64,000 nt of DNA. Origin: Nisaea sp. (lineage in GTDB: Bacteria > Pseudomonadota > Alphaproteobacteria > Thalassobaculales > Thalassobaculaceae). Positions 26,936 to 35,347 of the stretch are shown here, piece by piece. A model generated the notes under the pieces. It saw only the letters and a program-made list of their open reading frames with translations, searched no databases and was not told the DNA's origin. How positions within the stretch are numbered: the stretch's first letter is position 1; each line of letters begins with the position of its first letter. The position numbers and the translations under genes were made by a program. The DNA is taken from the NCBI RefSeq assembly GCF_017640745.1, contig NZ_JAEPQA010000016.1:1-64000 (forward strand). Reading direction: 5' to 3'.

Positions 26936-27154
26936 GCTGTCCCCGTAAACGGTTTGTGTTCGGTAACTCGATTCGGGGCCGTCCTATATCACACCTTACG
27001 CGGAAGAGGATGAAATCTCAGTCAGTCCGGCGCCTTGCAGCAAACACCGCGCCAGAGCCGTCGCGCGCGTGAAGAGGCTTTAAATCCCCCTATCGAGCCT
27101 CTATGGTTGGGGTACCTTTTCACAGGCTTGCTCAACGCATTTGCAGGGACAGAC

Positions 27155-28228
27155 ATGGCTCGCCCCCTTCGCGTCGCCATCGCGGGGTATGGCGTCGTAG
27201 GCAAACGCAGACGTCACTTCATCGACCTCCATCCGCATCTCGAACTGATCGCGATCTGCGACCAGAAATTCGTGTCCGACGGCATCGTTGACGGGGTCAG
27301 CGGCTACCGCACCTACAAGCCGCTATTCGAGCATGAACTCGACGCGCTGTTCGTATGCATGACCAACGACATCGCGCCGGAAGTCACGATCGCGGCATTG
27401 GAGCGCGGTCTGCACGTGTTCTGCGAAAAGCCGCCGGGACGCGACCTCGATGACATCGCCCGCGTCGCCGAAGCGTCGGCGCGCGCTCCGCACCTCAAGG
27501 TCATGTACGGCTTCAACCACCGCTACCACGAGTCGGTGAACGATGCTCTCGAACTGATCCGATCCGGCGAGTTCGGGCGCGTGCTCAACCTTCGCGGCGT
27601 CTACGGCAAATCGAAGTTCATCAGCTTCGGCCAAAAATCCTCTTGGCGCACGGAAAGGGCTGTCGCCGGTGGCGGCATCCTGCTCGACCAGGGCATCCAT
27701 CTCGTCGATCTGATGCGCCTGTTCGCCGGTGAGTTCGTCGACGTCTTCAGCTTCGTCAGCAACAGCCATTGGCAGCATGACGTCGAAGACAACGCCTATG
27801 CACTGATGCGCTCCACAAGTGACGCCGTCGCAATGCTGCATTCGAGCGCCACTCAGTGGCGCCACCGCTTCCATCTCGATATCGGTCTGGAAAAGGGCGG
27901 CATTGTGCTCAGCGGCATTCTGTCCGGTTCGAAGAGCTACGGCGCCGAGACGATGACGGTGATATATCCGGATGAGGACGATCAGGGAGATCCGCGTGAG
28001 CAGACCGTGCGCTATAACAAGGACCCGTCCTGGGAGCGCGAGGTCAACACCTTTGCATCAGCCATCCTCGAGGATCGGCCGGTCGAAAGCGGGAATATCG
28101 AAGACGCCTACCGCACAATGGAACTTGTCTATCGTATCTATTGCGCCGACCCGGCCTGGCGGTCCAAATGGGCGCTTGAGAATACCCCGCGGCAGGTACC
28201 GCTGCCCGACTTCATGCGGCGGCGCTGA
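27155..28228 (+). CDS. Gfo/Idh/MocA family oxidoreductase
   Basis: 357 residues. N-terminal Rossmann fold (VAIAGYGVVGKRRR, ending in ICD) and the family EKP motif (FCEKPPGRDLDD near residue 85), then a C-terminal Gfo/Idh domain. These enzymes oxidise or reduce sugar ring carbons using tightly bound NAD(P). ATG 27155 is preceded by CAGGGACAG; an upstream in-frame ATG at 27035 adds 40 unlike residues. It is the first gene of a seven-gene operon ending at 33254. Confidence 0.88.
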   Translation: MARPLRVAIAGYGVVGKRRRHFIDLHPHLELIAICDQKFVSDGIVDGVSGYRTYKPLFEHELDALFVCMTNDIAPEVTIAALERGLHVFCEKPPGRDLDDIARVAEASARAPHLKVMYGFNHRYHESVNDALELIRSGEFGRVLNLRGVYGKSKFISFGQKSSWRTERAVAGGGILLDQGIHLVDLMRLFAGEFVDVFSFVSNSHWQHDVEDNAYALMRSTSDAVAMLHSSATQWRHRFHLDIGLEKGGIVLSGILSGSKSYGAETMTVIYPDEDDQGDPREQTVRYNKDPSWEREVNTFASAILEDRPVESGNIEDAYRTMELVYRIYCADPAWRSKWALENTPRQVPLPDFMRRR

Positions 28229-28291
28229 AGTCTTAGGCAACGCCGGCTCCCGCGCCGACGCACCAGAACCGACTCCTTGGGAAGCATGCTC

Positions 28292-29062
28292 ATGTCCTTG
28301 AAGAAGAAACTGCAGAACGACGAACTGACGATTGGTTCGTGGCTGAGCTTCGGCTACCCGCCAATTGCCGAGATGATGGCCAAGGTCGGCTACGAGTGGC
28401 TTGTCGTCGATATGGAGCATACTGGCATCGCCACCAATGAGATGTTCCAGATGATCCAAGTCATCGAGCTGTCTGGCTGCGCTCCGCTTGTCCGGGTCGG
28501 CGCGAATGATGCCCTTCTGATCAAGCGCGCCATGGACTCCGGTGCGCATGGCGTGATCGTGCCGATGGTCTGCACCGCAGACGACGCGAAGATGGCTGTC
28601 GACTCAATCTATTATCCGCCTCGCGGCAGCCGCGGCGTCGGCCTTTCCAGGGCGCAGGATTACGGCCTCGGCTTCGAGCGCTACAAGGCCTGGGCGGAAG
28701 AAGAGACCGTCCTCATAGCGCAGATCGAACACTATCGGGCTGCCGAGTGCATCGACGAAATTCTCGCCGTCGACGGCATCGACGGCTTCATCATCGGCCC
28801 CTACGACCTTTCGGGCTCGCTCGGGCATCCCGGAAATTTCGAACATCCGGACGTCGTCGCCTGCCTCGACCGGGTGACCTCGGCCATGAAACAGTCGCCT
28901 AAGGCGGGCGGTGTCCATGTCGTGATGCCTGACGAAGATCTGCTGCGCCGCCGCGTCGGCGAGGGCTATAGTTTTATCGCTTACGGGGACGATATGGTCT
29001 TCCTCGCGGAAAAGCTCCGCGATGACTCCGCAATCGTCACCGAACTGCTGAACAACGGGTAA
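28292..29062 (+). CDS. HpcH/HpaI-type class II aldolase
   Basis: 256 residues. Signatures are GVIVPMVCTADDA, the YYPPRGSRGVGLSRA loop, and IAQIEHYRAAECIDEI followed by DGFIIGPYDLSGSLGHPG, which supply the metal and substrate ligands of HpaI-like pyruvate or oxaloacetate aldolases. Such enzymes join pyruvate to an aldehyde to make 2-keto-4-hydroxy acids or cleave them. The start at 28292 is favoured over ATG 28286 because GGGAAG at 28279-28284 is well spaced only for it. It is followed 6 bases later by a CMP-sugar-forming gene, which suggests a synthetic direction here (inference). Confidence 0.88.
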   Translation: MSLKKKLQNDELTIGSWLSFGYPPIAEMMAKVGYEWLVVDMEHTGIATNEMFQMIQVIELSGCAPLVRVGANDALLIKRAMDSGAHGVIVPMVCTADDAKMAVDSIYYPPRGSRGVGLSRAQDYGLGFERYKAWAEEETVLIAQIEHYRAAECIDEILAVDGIDGFIIGPYDLSGSLGHPGNFEHPDVVACLDRVTSAMKQSPKAGGVHVVMPDEDLLRRRVGEGYSFIAYGDDMVFLAEKLRDDSAIVTELLNNG

Positions 29063-29068
29063 CGAACC

Positions 29069-29845
29069 ATGCAATCCGTCTGCATCATTCCCGCTCGCAT
29101 GGGCTCCAGCCGGTTTCCTGGCAAGCCGATGAGCAAACTGCTCGGCATGCCCATGATCGAGCACATCTTTCACCGCTGCCGTCTGCATGAGGGCTTCGAC
29201 CGGGTCATCGTCGCGACCTGCGACCAGGTCATCGCCGACTGCATCGAAGCGGCCGGCGGCGAAGCCGTGATGACGGCCGATAGCCATGAGCGCTGCACCG
29301 ACCGGGTCCAGGAAGGCATCGACAATCTGAAGCTCGATCTCGCCGACGACGATCTCGTTTTGATGGTCCAGGGAGACGAGATTCTCGTCGGACCTGATAT
29401 GCTGGCAGAGATGCAGCGTGTCTACGAAACAACCGGCGGCCCCGTGGTCAATCTGGTCAGCCGGCTCTACCGGATCGAGGATCACGAGGATCCGAACACG
29501 GTGAAGGTCGTGGTCGCGCCGGACGGACGGCTGCTCTATCTCTCGCGCGCGCCGATCCCATCGCGGGCCCGGGCGGCGACCGTGCCGATGTACCAGCAGA
29601 CCGGCATCATTGCCTTCGCCAAGTCCCATCTCGACCGCTTCAGCGCCCTGCCGCAAACGCCGCTTGAGAAGCTCGAATCCGTCGACATGCTGCGCTTCAT
29701 CGAGCATGGCGACACGATCATGGCGGTGAAGACCGAGATCGAGACCATCGGTGTCGACACAGAGAAGGATCGCGCTCGGGCCGAGGCCACGCTGGCGGAA
29801 AATCCGTCGACGGCGCTCTATATCGACCGGGCCGCCGCTTCATGA
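29069..29845 (+). CDS. KdsB-like 3-deoxy-ulosonate cytidylyltransferase
   Basis: 258 residues. IIPARMGSSRFPGKPM at the N-terminus is the CTP loop; LMVQGDEILV, YLSRAPIPSR, and ALPQTPLEKLESVDMLRFIEHG followed by IGVDTEKDRARAE match CMP-Kdo synthetase order. It activates a 2-keto-3-deoxy acid with CTP. Being adjacent to an aldolase and cyclase rather than to kdsA/kdsD suggests a substrate other than Kdo. It overlaps the following SDR gene by 4 bases. Confidence 0.85.
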   Translation: MQSVCIIPARMGSSRFPGKPMSKLLGMPMIEHIFHRCRLHEGFDRVIVATCDQVIADCIEAAGGEAVMTADSHERCTDRVQEGIDNLKLDLADDDLVLMVQGDEILVGPDMLAEMQRVYETTGGPVVNLVSRLYRIEDHEDPNTVKVVVAPDGRLLYLSRAPIPSRARAATVPMYQQTGIIAFAKSHLDRFSALPQTPLEKLESVDMLRFIEHGDTIMAVKTEIETIGVDTEKDRARAEATLAENPSTALYIDRAAAS

Positions 29846-30561
29846 GTGGGTCGCTTTCGGGCCGCAAAGCCCTCGTCACCGGCGGCACCCGCGGCATCGG
29901 CGCGGCCATTGCCCGCCGTCTGATGGCCGACGGCGCCGCCGTCGCCGTGACCGGCACCTCCCCGGATGGTACCGGACCCGAGGGTTCGACATACAAGGCG
30001 ATCGATTTCAACGACACTGCGGCGACCGAGGCTTTCGCCAGATCCATCGCAGACGAGGGTTTCGACATTCTTGTGAACAATGCCGGCATCAACAAGATCT
30101 CGCCCTTCGGGGAGATCGACACGGCGGATTTCGAGCGCATCCAGCGCGTCAACGTGCTGGCGCCGATGATCCTCTGCCGCGCCGTGCTCGCCGGCATGCG
30201 CGCGAAGGGCTGGGGCCGGATCGTCAATATCAGCTCGATCTGGGGCAAGATCAGCAAGGAACAGCGGGCGCCATACTCGACCAGCAAGTTCGGCATCGAC
30301 GGCATGACCGCCGCGCTCGCCGCCGAGGTCGCCGGCGACGGCATCCTCGCAAACTCGGTCGCTCCCGGATTCATCGACACCGAACTGACCCAGCGGGTCC
30401 TCGGCCCGTCTGGCATTGCCGAACTGACCGCCAAGGTCCCGGTCGGACGACTGGGCAAGCCAGAGGAGATCGCCGCCTTCGTCGCCTGGCTCTCAGGGCC
30501 CGAGAATAGTTATATAAGCGGTCAGAACATCGCCATCGACGGAGGCTTCACCCGTGTCTGA
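29842..30561 (+). CDS. SDR family oxidoreductase
   Basis: 239 residues of classical short-chain dehydrogenase: TGGTRGIGAAIA (cofactor), NNAG, SSIW as the Ser motif and YSTSK (catalytic YxxxK), then a C-terminal GQNIAIDGGFTRV. NADP or NAD preference is unclear. It overlaps neighbours at both ends (4 bases upstream, 8 downstream), so it is fully embedded in the operon. Confidence 0.9.
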   Translation: MSGSLSGRKALVTGGTRGIGAAIARRLMADGAAVAVTGTSPDGTGPEGSTYKAIDFNDTAATEAFARSIADEGFDILVNNAGINKISPFGEIDTADFERIQRVNVLAPMILCRAVLAGMRAKGWGRIVNISSIWGKISKEQRAPYSTSKFGIDGMTAALAAEVAGDGILANSVAPGFIDTELTQRVLGPSGIAELTAKVPVGRLGKPEEIAAFVAWLSGPENSYISGQNIAIDGGFTRV

Positions 30562-31630
30562 GACGATGACCATTCAGTCGCACAAGGGGCCCTACACGGT
30601 TCATTTCGATCCGAACGCGCTTGAGAGCCTGAACGCGAACGTCCCCGCGGACGCGCATTTTCTCGTCGATGCCCACGTCGCGGAGCTCTATGCCGACCGC
30701 ATGGCGAAAATCCTCGCGCATCGGTCCGTACTACAGATCGATGCGAAGGAAACCAACAAGTCTCTGGAGCGGATGCCCGATTATGTCGCCCATCTGGTCG
30801 ACAAGGGATTGCGGCGCGACCAGCGGCTGATCGCGATCGGCGGCGGCATCATCCAGGACATCACCTGCTTTCTCTCCGCGACGATGCTGCGTGGCGTCGA
30901 CTGGGTGTTCTATCCGACCACCCTTCTCGCCCAGGCGGATTCCTGCATCGGGTCGAAGAGCTCGATCAATTCGGGCAGCGCCAAGAATATCCTCGGCACT
31001 TTCACGCCTCCGCGCGAGGTCCATATCAGCACTGATTTCCTCGGGACGCTCGACGAGCGCGACGTGCGTTCCGGCATCGGTGAGATGCTGAAGGTGCATG
31101 TCATCGACGGGCCTGACTCGTTCGACCGGATCGCCGGAGACTACGCCCGGATCCTCGCGGAACCGGAGGTGATGATGGGCTATATCCGGCGCTCGCTCAA
31201 TATCAAGAAGGCCTATATCGAGCGTGACGAGTTCGACCAGGGACCGCGCAACGTGTTCAATTACGGTCACAGCTTCGGGCACGCCATCGAGGCCGCGACC
31301 GACTTCGCGATCCCGCATGGCATCGCCGTCACAATCGGCATGAACATGGCGAACTACGTCGCGGCAAAGCTCGAGGTCGGCTCGGAGGAAAATTACCAGC
31401 GCATGCAACCGGTCATGCGGAAGAACTATGCCGGCTTCGAGACCCATCCGGTCCCGCTCGACGCCTTCATGACCGCGCTTTCCCGCGACAAGAAGAACCA
31501 GGGCGCCGGATCGGTGACGCTGATCCTCGCGGACAGGTCGGGCAAGGTCTCCCGAGACAAGTACCCGATGGACGATACCTTGCGCGGGATCTGCCGGGAC
31601 TATCTCGAGACCGCAAGGGCTGCGGCATGA
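30554..31630 (+). CDS. 3-dehydroquinate synthase-like sugar-phosphate cyclase
   Basis: 358 residues of the DHQS superfamily. GGGIIQDITCFLSATMLRG and FYPTTLLAQADSCIGSKSSIN match the NAD-binding and substrate regions of AroB. The three metal ligands are kept: Glu in GIGEMLK, His in NYGHSFGHAIE and His in IPHGIAVTIGM. Residues differ from the AroB consensus at several points (GGKTAVN is GSKSSIN, GDLAG is QDITC), and a housekeeping aroB would normally sit with aroK. I therefore call it a relative acting on another sugar phosphate. It overlaps its neighbours by 8 and 4 bases. Confidence 0.85.
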   Translation: MSETMTIQSHKGPYTVHFDPNALESLNANVPADAHFLVDAHVAELYADRMAKILAHRSVLQIDAKETNKSLERMPDYVAHLVDKGLRRDQRLIAIGGGIIQDITCFLSATMLRGVDWVFYPTTLLAQADSCIGSKSSINSGSAKNILGTFTPPREVHISTDFLGTLDERDVRSGIGEMLKVHVIDGPDSFDRIAGDYARILAEPEVMMGYIRRSLNIKKAYIERDEFDQGPRNVFNYGHSFGHAIEAATDFAIPHGIAVTIGMNMANYVAAKLEVGSEENYQRMQPVMRKNYAGFETHPVPLDAFMTALSRDKKNQGAGSVTLILADRSGKVSRDKYPMDDTLRGICRDYLETARAAA

Positions 31631-32583
31631 AACCGGTCCGTGTCGCCGTCGCCTCTCGGTCATTCTCGAAACATCCGGTGCTGCGAGCCGAACTCTTGGC
31701 GCGCTTTCCGAACACCACCTTCAACGACGCAGGCGTCTCGCTCAAGGGGACGGCCCTGATCGACTTCCTGAAAGGGCACGAACGGGCAATCACCGCACTG
31801 GAGCGGCTCGACGACGCGCTCTTCGCAGCCGTGCCCGAGCTCAAGGTCATCGGTAAATACGGTGTCGGCACCGACATGATCGATCTCGAGGCGATGCGCC
31901 GGCACGGCGTCAGCCTCGGTTGGATCGCCGGCGTCAACAAGCGCTCGGTCGCTGAGCTCGCAGTCTCCTTCGCCATCGCCCTGCTGCGCCATGTCCCGGC
32001 GGCGGCGGCCGAGGCCAGGTCCGGACAGTGGCGTCAGCTCCAGGGCCGCCAGCTTTCGGGCCGCACCGTCGGCATCGTCGGCTGCGGCCATGTCGGTAAG
32101 GACCTGGTCCGCCTGCTTAAGCCGTTCGGCTGCACAATCCTGGTTCACGACGTGCGCAGTTTCCCCGATTTCTATACCGAGCACGGCATCGAGGCGGTTG
32201 GTCTCGACGCCCTTCTCGCCCGGGCCGAAATCGTCACCCTGCACATACCGCTCGACGAGACGACGCGCGGCCTGCTCTCGGCCGAAAGGCTCAAGCTGAT
32301 GCGGCCCGATGCCGTGTTGCTCAACCTCGCCCGTGGCGGCCTAGTCGACGAGGAGATCCTCAAGGTGATGCTCAAGGACGGCCGGCTCGCTGCCGCCGGC
32401 TTCGATGTCTTCACCGCTGAGCCGCCAGAGGATCTGGAGCTGCTGTCGCTGCCGAACTTTCTCGGTACGCCGCATATCGGCGGCGCCTCGGAAGAGGCGG
32501 TGCTGGCCATGGGCCGGGCGGCGATTGCCGGGCTTGAAGATTTCGGCGACCCGGTCGAGGTCGTCGCCGGCCAGGGCGGATGA
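31627..32583 (+). CDS. D-isomer-specific 2-hydroxyacid dehydrogenase (SerA-like)
   Basis: 318 residues. The NAD fold is entered at VGIVGCGHVGKDL; LNLARGGLVDEE supplies the catalytic Arg, AEPPEDLEL the Glu and TPHIGGASEEA the His of the family triad. It lacks the C-terminal ACT domain of biosynthetic phosphoglycerate dehydrogenase, so a separate 2-hydroxyacid is the likely substrate. It overlaps the cyclase gene and the next gene by 4 bases each. Confidence 0.9.
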   Translation: MKPVRVAVASRSFSKHPVLRAELLARFPNTTFNDAGVSLKGTALIDFLKGHERAITALERLDDALFAAVPELKVIGKYGVGTDMIDLEAMRRHGVSLGWIAGVNKRSVAELAVSFAIALLRHVPAAAAEARSGQWRQLQGRQLSGRTVGIVGCGHVGKDLVRLLKPFGCTILVHDVRSFPDFYTEHGIEAVGLDALLARAEIVTLHIPLDETTRGLLSAERLKLMRPDAVLLNLARGGLVDEEILKVMLKDGRLAAAGFDVFTAEPPEDLELLSLPNFLGTPHIGGASEEAVLAMGRAAIAGLEDFGDPVEVVAGQGG

Positions 32584-33254
32584 GATCCGGCCGCGTCGAG
32601 CGCTTCGCGTCGATCGAGGCCCTCACCGCCGCGCTCGCCGAAATCGTGCGAAGGGAGACCGACGCAGACCTCGCCACCTATGGCCGGGCCACCCTGGTGC
32701 TGTCCGGCGGCAGCACGCCGCCGCGCTACCTGCAGGCGGTCGCCGCCGCCCGGCCCGACTGGCGCGGCGTCACCGTCACCCTGTCCGACGAGCGCTTCGT
32801 GCCGGTCGATCACGCGGACAGCAACGAGGGCATGGCACGCACGCATTTCGCCGGCACCGGCGCGGACATCGTCAGTCTCCGCGGCAGCGCCGAATCAGTG
32901 GAAACGGCAGCGAAGGAGGCTGGTGACCGGCTCGCCGCCTGCCACTGGCCGGCCGCGGTCTCACTCCTCGGATTCGGCCCAGACGGCCATACCGCCTCGC
33001 TCTTCAATGCGAACGACACAGCGCGGCAAGACGGTCCCTGTATCGCAACGCGGCGGCCGAAAGATGGTAGCGCCCGAATCTCGATGACATTCGAACAGCT
33101 GCTTCAGGCTCGGAGCATCCTCATGATCGCTGGGCCCGACAAGGCCGGGATGCTCGAAGCGCTGGCCGCAGGTGAGCCCGCCGCCGACTCGCCGATCGCG
33201 CAGCTGCGCGATCGGGCGGGCGCCCGGCTCCGCTGGGTCGGTTTCACCACCTGA
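32580..33254 (+). CDS. 6-phosphogluconolactonase-like protein
   Basis: 224 residues of the NagB/Pgl fold: LVLSGGSTPPRYLQAV, VTLSDERFVPVDHADSNEG and LLGFGPDGHTASLF are the three Pgl signatures. In the pentose phosphate route this enzyme opens 6-phosphogluconolactone. No zwf or edd gene is beside it, so it may hydrolyse a lactone of the operon pathway instead. It is the last gene of the operon and is convergent with the gene at 33269 across 14 bases. Confidence 0.87.
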   Translation: MRSGRVERFASIEALTAALAEIVRRETDADLATYGRATLVLSGGSTPPRYLQAVAAARPDWRGVTVTLSDERFVPVDHADSNEGMARTHFAGTGADIVSLRGSAESVETAAKEAGDRLAACHWPAAVSLLGFGPDGHTASLFNANDTARQDGPCIATRRPKDGSARISMTFEQLLQARSILMIAGPDKAGMLEALAAGEPAADSPIAQLRDRAGARLRWVGFTT

Positions 33255-33268
33255 GCGATGCCGTCCGA

Positions 33269-34072
33269 TCAAGCGACGCGCTTGAGGTAACCATAGGGTG
33301 CGCAGGAAAGCTGCAGCTTGTCTTCGACCGGCACGCGGACGAAGCGCTTGTCCTTCTCCAGGAAGGCCTGGACCGCGGTATAGGGGCTGTTCCCGGTGCC
33401 CCACGGCCGGTCGCTCAGCAGATCTTGCGGCAAGAACTCGCAGTGGGTGTCGAAGACCACGAGATAGCTGCCCACGCCGACCAAGCCGGCATAAAGGTCG
33501 AGTTCGGCGGCGACATGTTCATGGGTGTGGTTGGAGTCAAGGATGACCATAACCGGCTTGCGGCCCAACACTGCCTTCTCGACCGAGGCTACTGTGCCAG
33601 CATCGACCGAGGAGCCCTCGATCAGGCTGATATGGCTAAACATCGGGTGCTGTTCGATGCGCTCCCGGTTGTGCTGGCGAATGTCGATGTCAACGCCGAT
33701 GACCTCACGGTCCCCACCAAGCAGTTTGAGCAGCGAGGCGTAGAAAACGATGGAGCCCCCGCGCGCAATGCCGACCTCCACGATGACCTCGGGTTGAACT
33801 TCCCAGATCAGCTCCTGCATCGCCACGATATCCTGCGGATATTGTATGATCGGCATGCCCATCCATTTGAAATTGTACGGATAACGATGCCGGAAGCTAA
33901 GATCGAACCAAGCCCGGGTAAGTTCGGTCATCTTTGGATCGGCGACCATGCGGTTGACGGCTTCCCGGTTCTCGCGCTCGAATTCAGCTTGGTCATCCAC
34001 GACCGGTAACTCCCATTCCTGATTGCGGCAACCCAACGGGCAGCCACCTGTGACATAACTCGCGTGTCTCAT
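33269..34072 (-). CDS. CmcI-type (cephalosporin hydroxylase family) protein
   Basis: 267 residues. The segment FKWMGMPIIQYPQDIVAMQELI, then VIVEVGIARGGSIVFYASLL (SAM-type glycine loop), VIGVDID and VILDSNHTHEHVAAELDLYA match the CmcI family, a class I methyltransferase-like fold. Known and proposed relatives O-methylate or otherwise modify small molecules and sugars. The ATG at 34072 is the only sensible start. It is the last gene of the minus-strand run 41215 to 33269. Confidence 0.85.
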   Translation of the reverse strand: MRHASYVTGGCPLGCRNQEWELPVVDDQAEFERENREAVNRMVADPKMTELTRAWFDLSFRHRYPYNFKWMGMPIIQYPQDIVAMQELIWEVQPEVIVEVGIARGGSIVFYASLLKLLGGDREVIGVDIDIRQHNRERIEQHPMFSHISLIEGSSVDAGTVASVEKAVLGRKPVMVILDSNHTHEHVAAELDLYAGLVGVGSYLVVFDTHCEFLPQDLLSDRPWGTGNSPYTAVQAFLEKDKRFVRVPVEDKLQLSCAPYGYLKRVA

Positions 34073-34129
34073 ACGACGGTGTGTTGTGCGATGGAAGCAC
34101 CCCGGAAACGCGAGGCGCGTCGGATCGGC

Positions 34130-35314
34130 CTAGGACGCGGCGCGCAACTCGCGCAGCTTCATGCGTTTCTGCTCGGCGTCCTTCATCATGTTGTCTTCCT
34201 GCTGTCCGGAATGCACCACGATGCCGTACTTGTCGCTCATATAAGCGACGGACTCGCGCCGGATCCGCACGAGTTCTTCGGGGCTGAAGGCGTCTGCGGC
34301 GTATTTCCATGCCGGAAGGTCCGGATGCAGCTCGATCGAATAGAGCGCGACCTCATCGAAATGCTGGCCCGCAAAGTCGAGGGAGGCGAGACGCTCCTCC
34401 TCGGTTTCGGTTGGCCAGCCTATGATGACGTCGGTGCGCAGGATCGCGCGCGTGTTGACAGCGCGGACTTCCTTCATGAAGGGACCGACATACTGCGACA
34501 ACTCTCGCCGGTTCATCATCTTCATGACCCGGGCCGAAACCGACTGTATCGGCACTTGGATATCCGTCACCCGCTTGTTCTTGAACAGCTCAAGCAGATC
34601 GTCGTAATAGCGGTAGATACCCTGCGGCTGGAACTGGGCGACATGCACCTGATAGGATTCGTCGTATTCCAGCACGGCGCGCAGCAGTTCCGGGTAGGAC
34701 GAGCCTACGTCGATGCCATAGAGCGACGTCTCCATACCCATCAGGTTGATGATCTTGACGTCCTCGCGCACACACTGCTCGATCTGCATCATGATGTCAT
34801 CGAGCGGCCGGCTGCGGCGATTGCCGAGGCCAGGCTTGTGGGTGCAGAAAGTGCAGCTGAAGGCACAGCCTTCGGCGATGTTGATGAAGCGCTTCGAAAG
34901 GTTGAAGTCGCGATAGTCTTCCTTGCGCCGGAACACTGACTGGGCCGGAACATCGGCAAGTTTGATCTCGAAATCCGGGAACAACGCCTCGATGTCGGCG
35001 AATGAATATGGCTTGTCGCCCTTAGTGCCGACCACTGGACCGTCGAACATCTCCTTGACCTTGCCCGGATGCGCGTCGACGATGCAGCCCATGACGATCA
35101 TCTCGCCCTTGAAGCTGTCCTTGTACTTGTTAATTCGGTCGTAGGAATTCTGCTCGAGCAGCGACCAGCCGTTGCAGGTCATGCAGAGCAGACGGTCAGC
35201 GGCGTCCACGTCGTCGACGACACTCGCCCCGTTCGCCTCAAGCCAGCGCTGAACGCGCGCCAAGTTCAGCTTCTGGGTCGTGCACATGTCGTCGTCGGTA
35301 ATATAGATCTTCAT
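34130..35314 (-). CDS. radical SAM protein of methylthiotransferase (MiaB/RimO) type
   Basis: 394 residues. The N-terminal domain keeps Cys at positions equivalent to the three auxiliary-cluster ligands of MTTases (MCTTQK near 11, TCNGW near 47, GCIVD near 76). A radical SAM CxxxCxxC follows (GCAFSCTFC), then NLMGMETSLYG and the ILRTDVIIGWPTETEEE segment. The C-terminus ends without a TRAM domain, unlike MiaB and RimO, and the gene lies inside a sugar cluster, so the target is unlikely to be tRNA or ribosomal protein S12. Confidence 0.8.
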   Translation of the reverse strand: MKIYITDDDMCTTQKLNLARVQRWLEANGASVVDDVDAADRLLCMTCNGWSLLEQNSYDRINKYKDSFKGEMIVMGCIVDAHPGKVKEMFDGPVVGTKGDKPYSFADIEALFPDFEIKLADVPAQSVFRRKEDYRDFNLSKRFINIAEGCAFSCTFCTHKPGLGNRRSRPLDDIMMQIEQCVREDVKIINLMGMETSLYGIDVGSSYPELLRAVLEYDESYQVHVAQFQPQGIYRYYDDLLELFKNKRVTDIQVPIQSVSARVMKMMNRRELSQYVGPFMKEVRAVNTRAILRTDVIIGWPTETEEERLASLDFAGQHFDEVALYSIELHPDLPAWKYAADAFSPEELVRIRRESVAYMSDKYGIVVHSGQQEDNMMKDAEQKRMKLRELRAAS

Positions 35315-35347
35315 GTAGCCCTCCAGCTCGCCGCCGCGAACACTGCT

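Noticed and set aside
30554-31630. Housekeeping shikimate-pathway aroB
   Set aside because: Family membership is clear, but operon context, absence of aroK beside it and altered residues (GSKSSIN, QDITC) favour a different sugar-phosphate substrate. It remains the main alternative.
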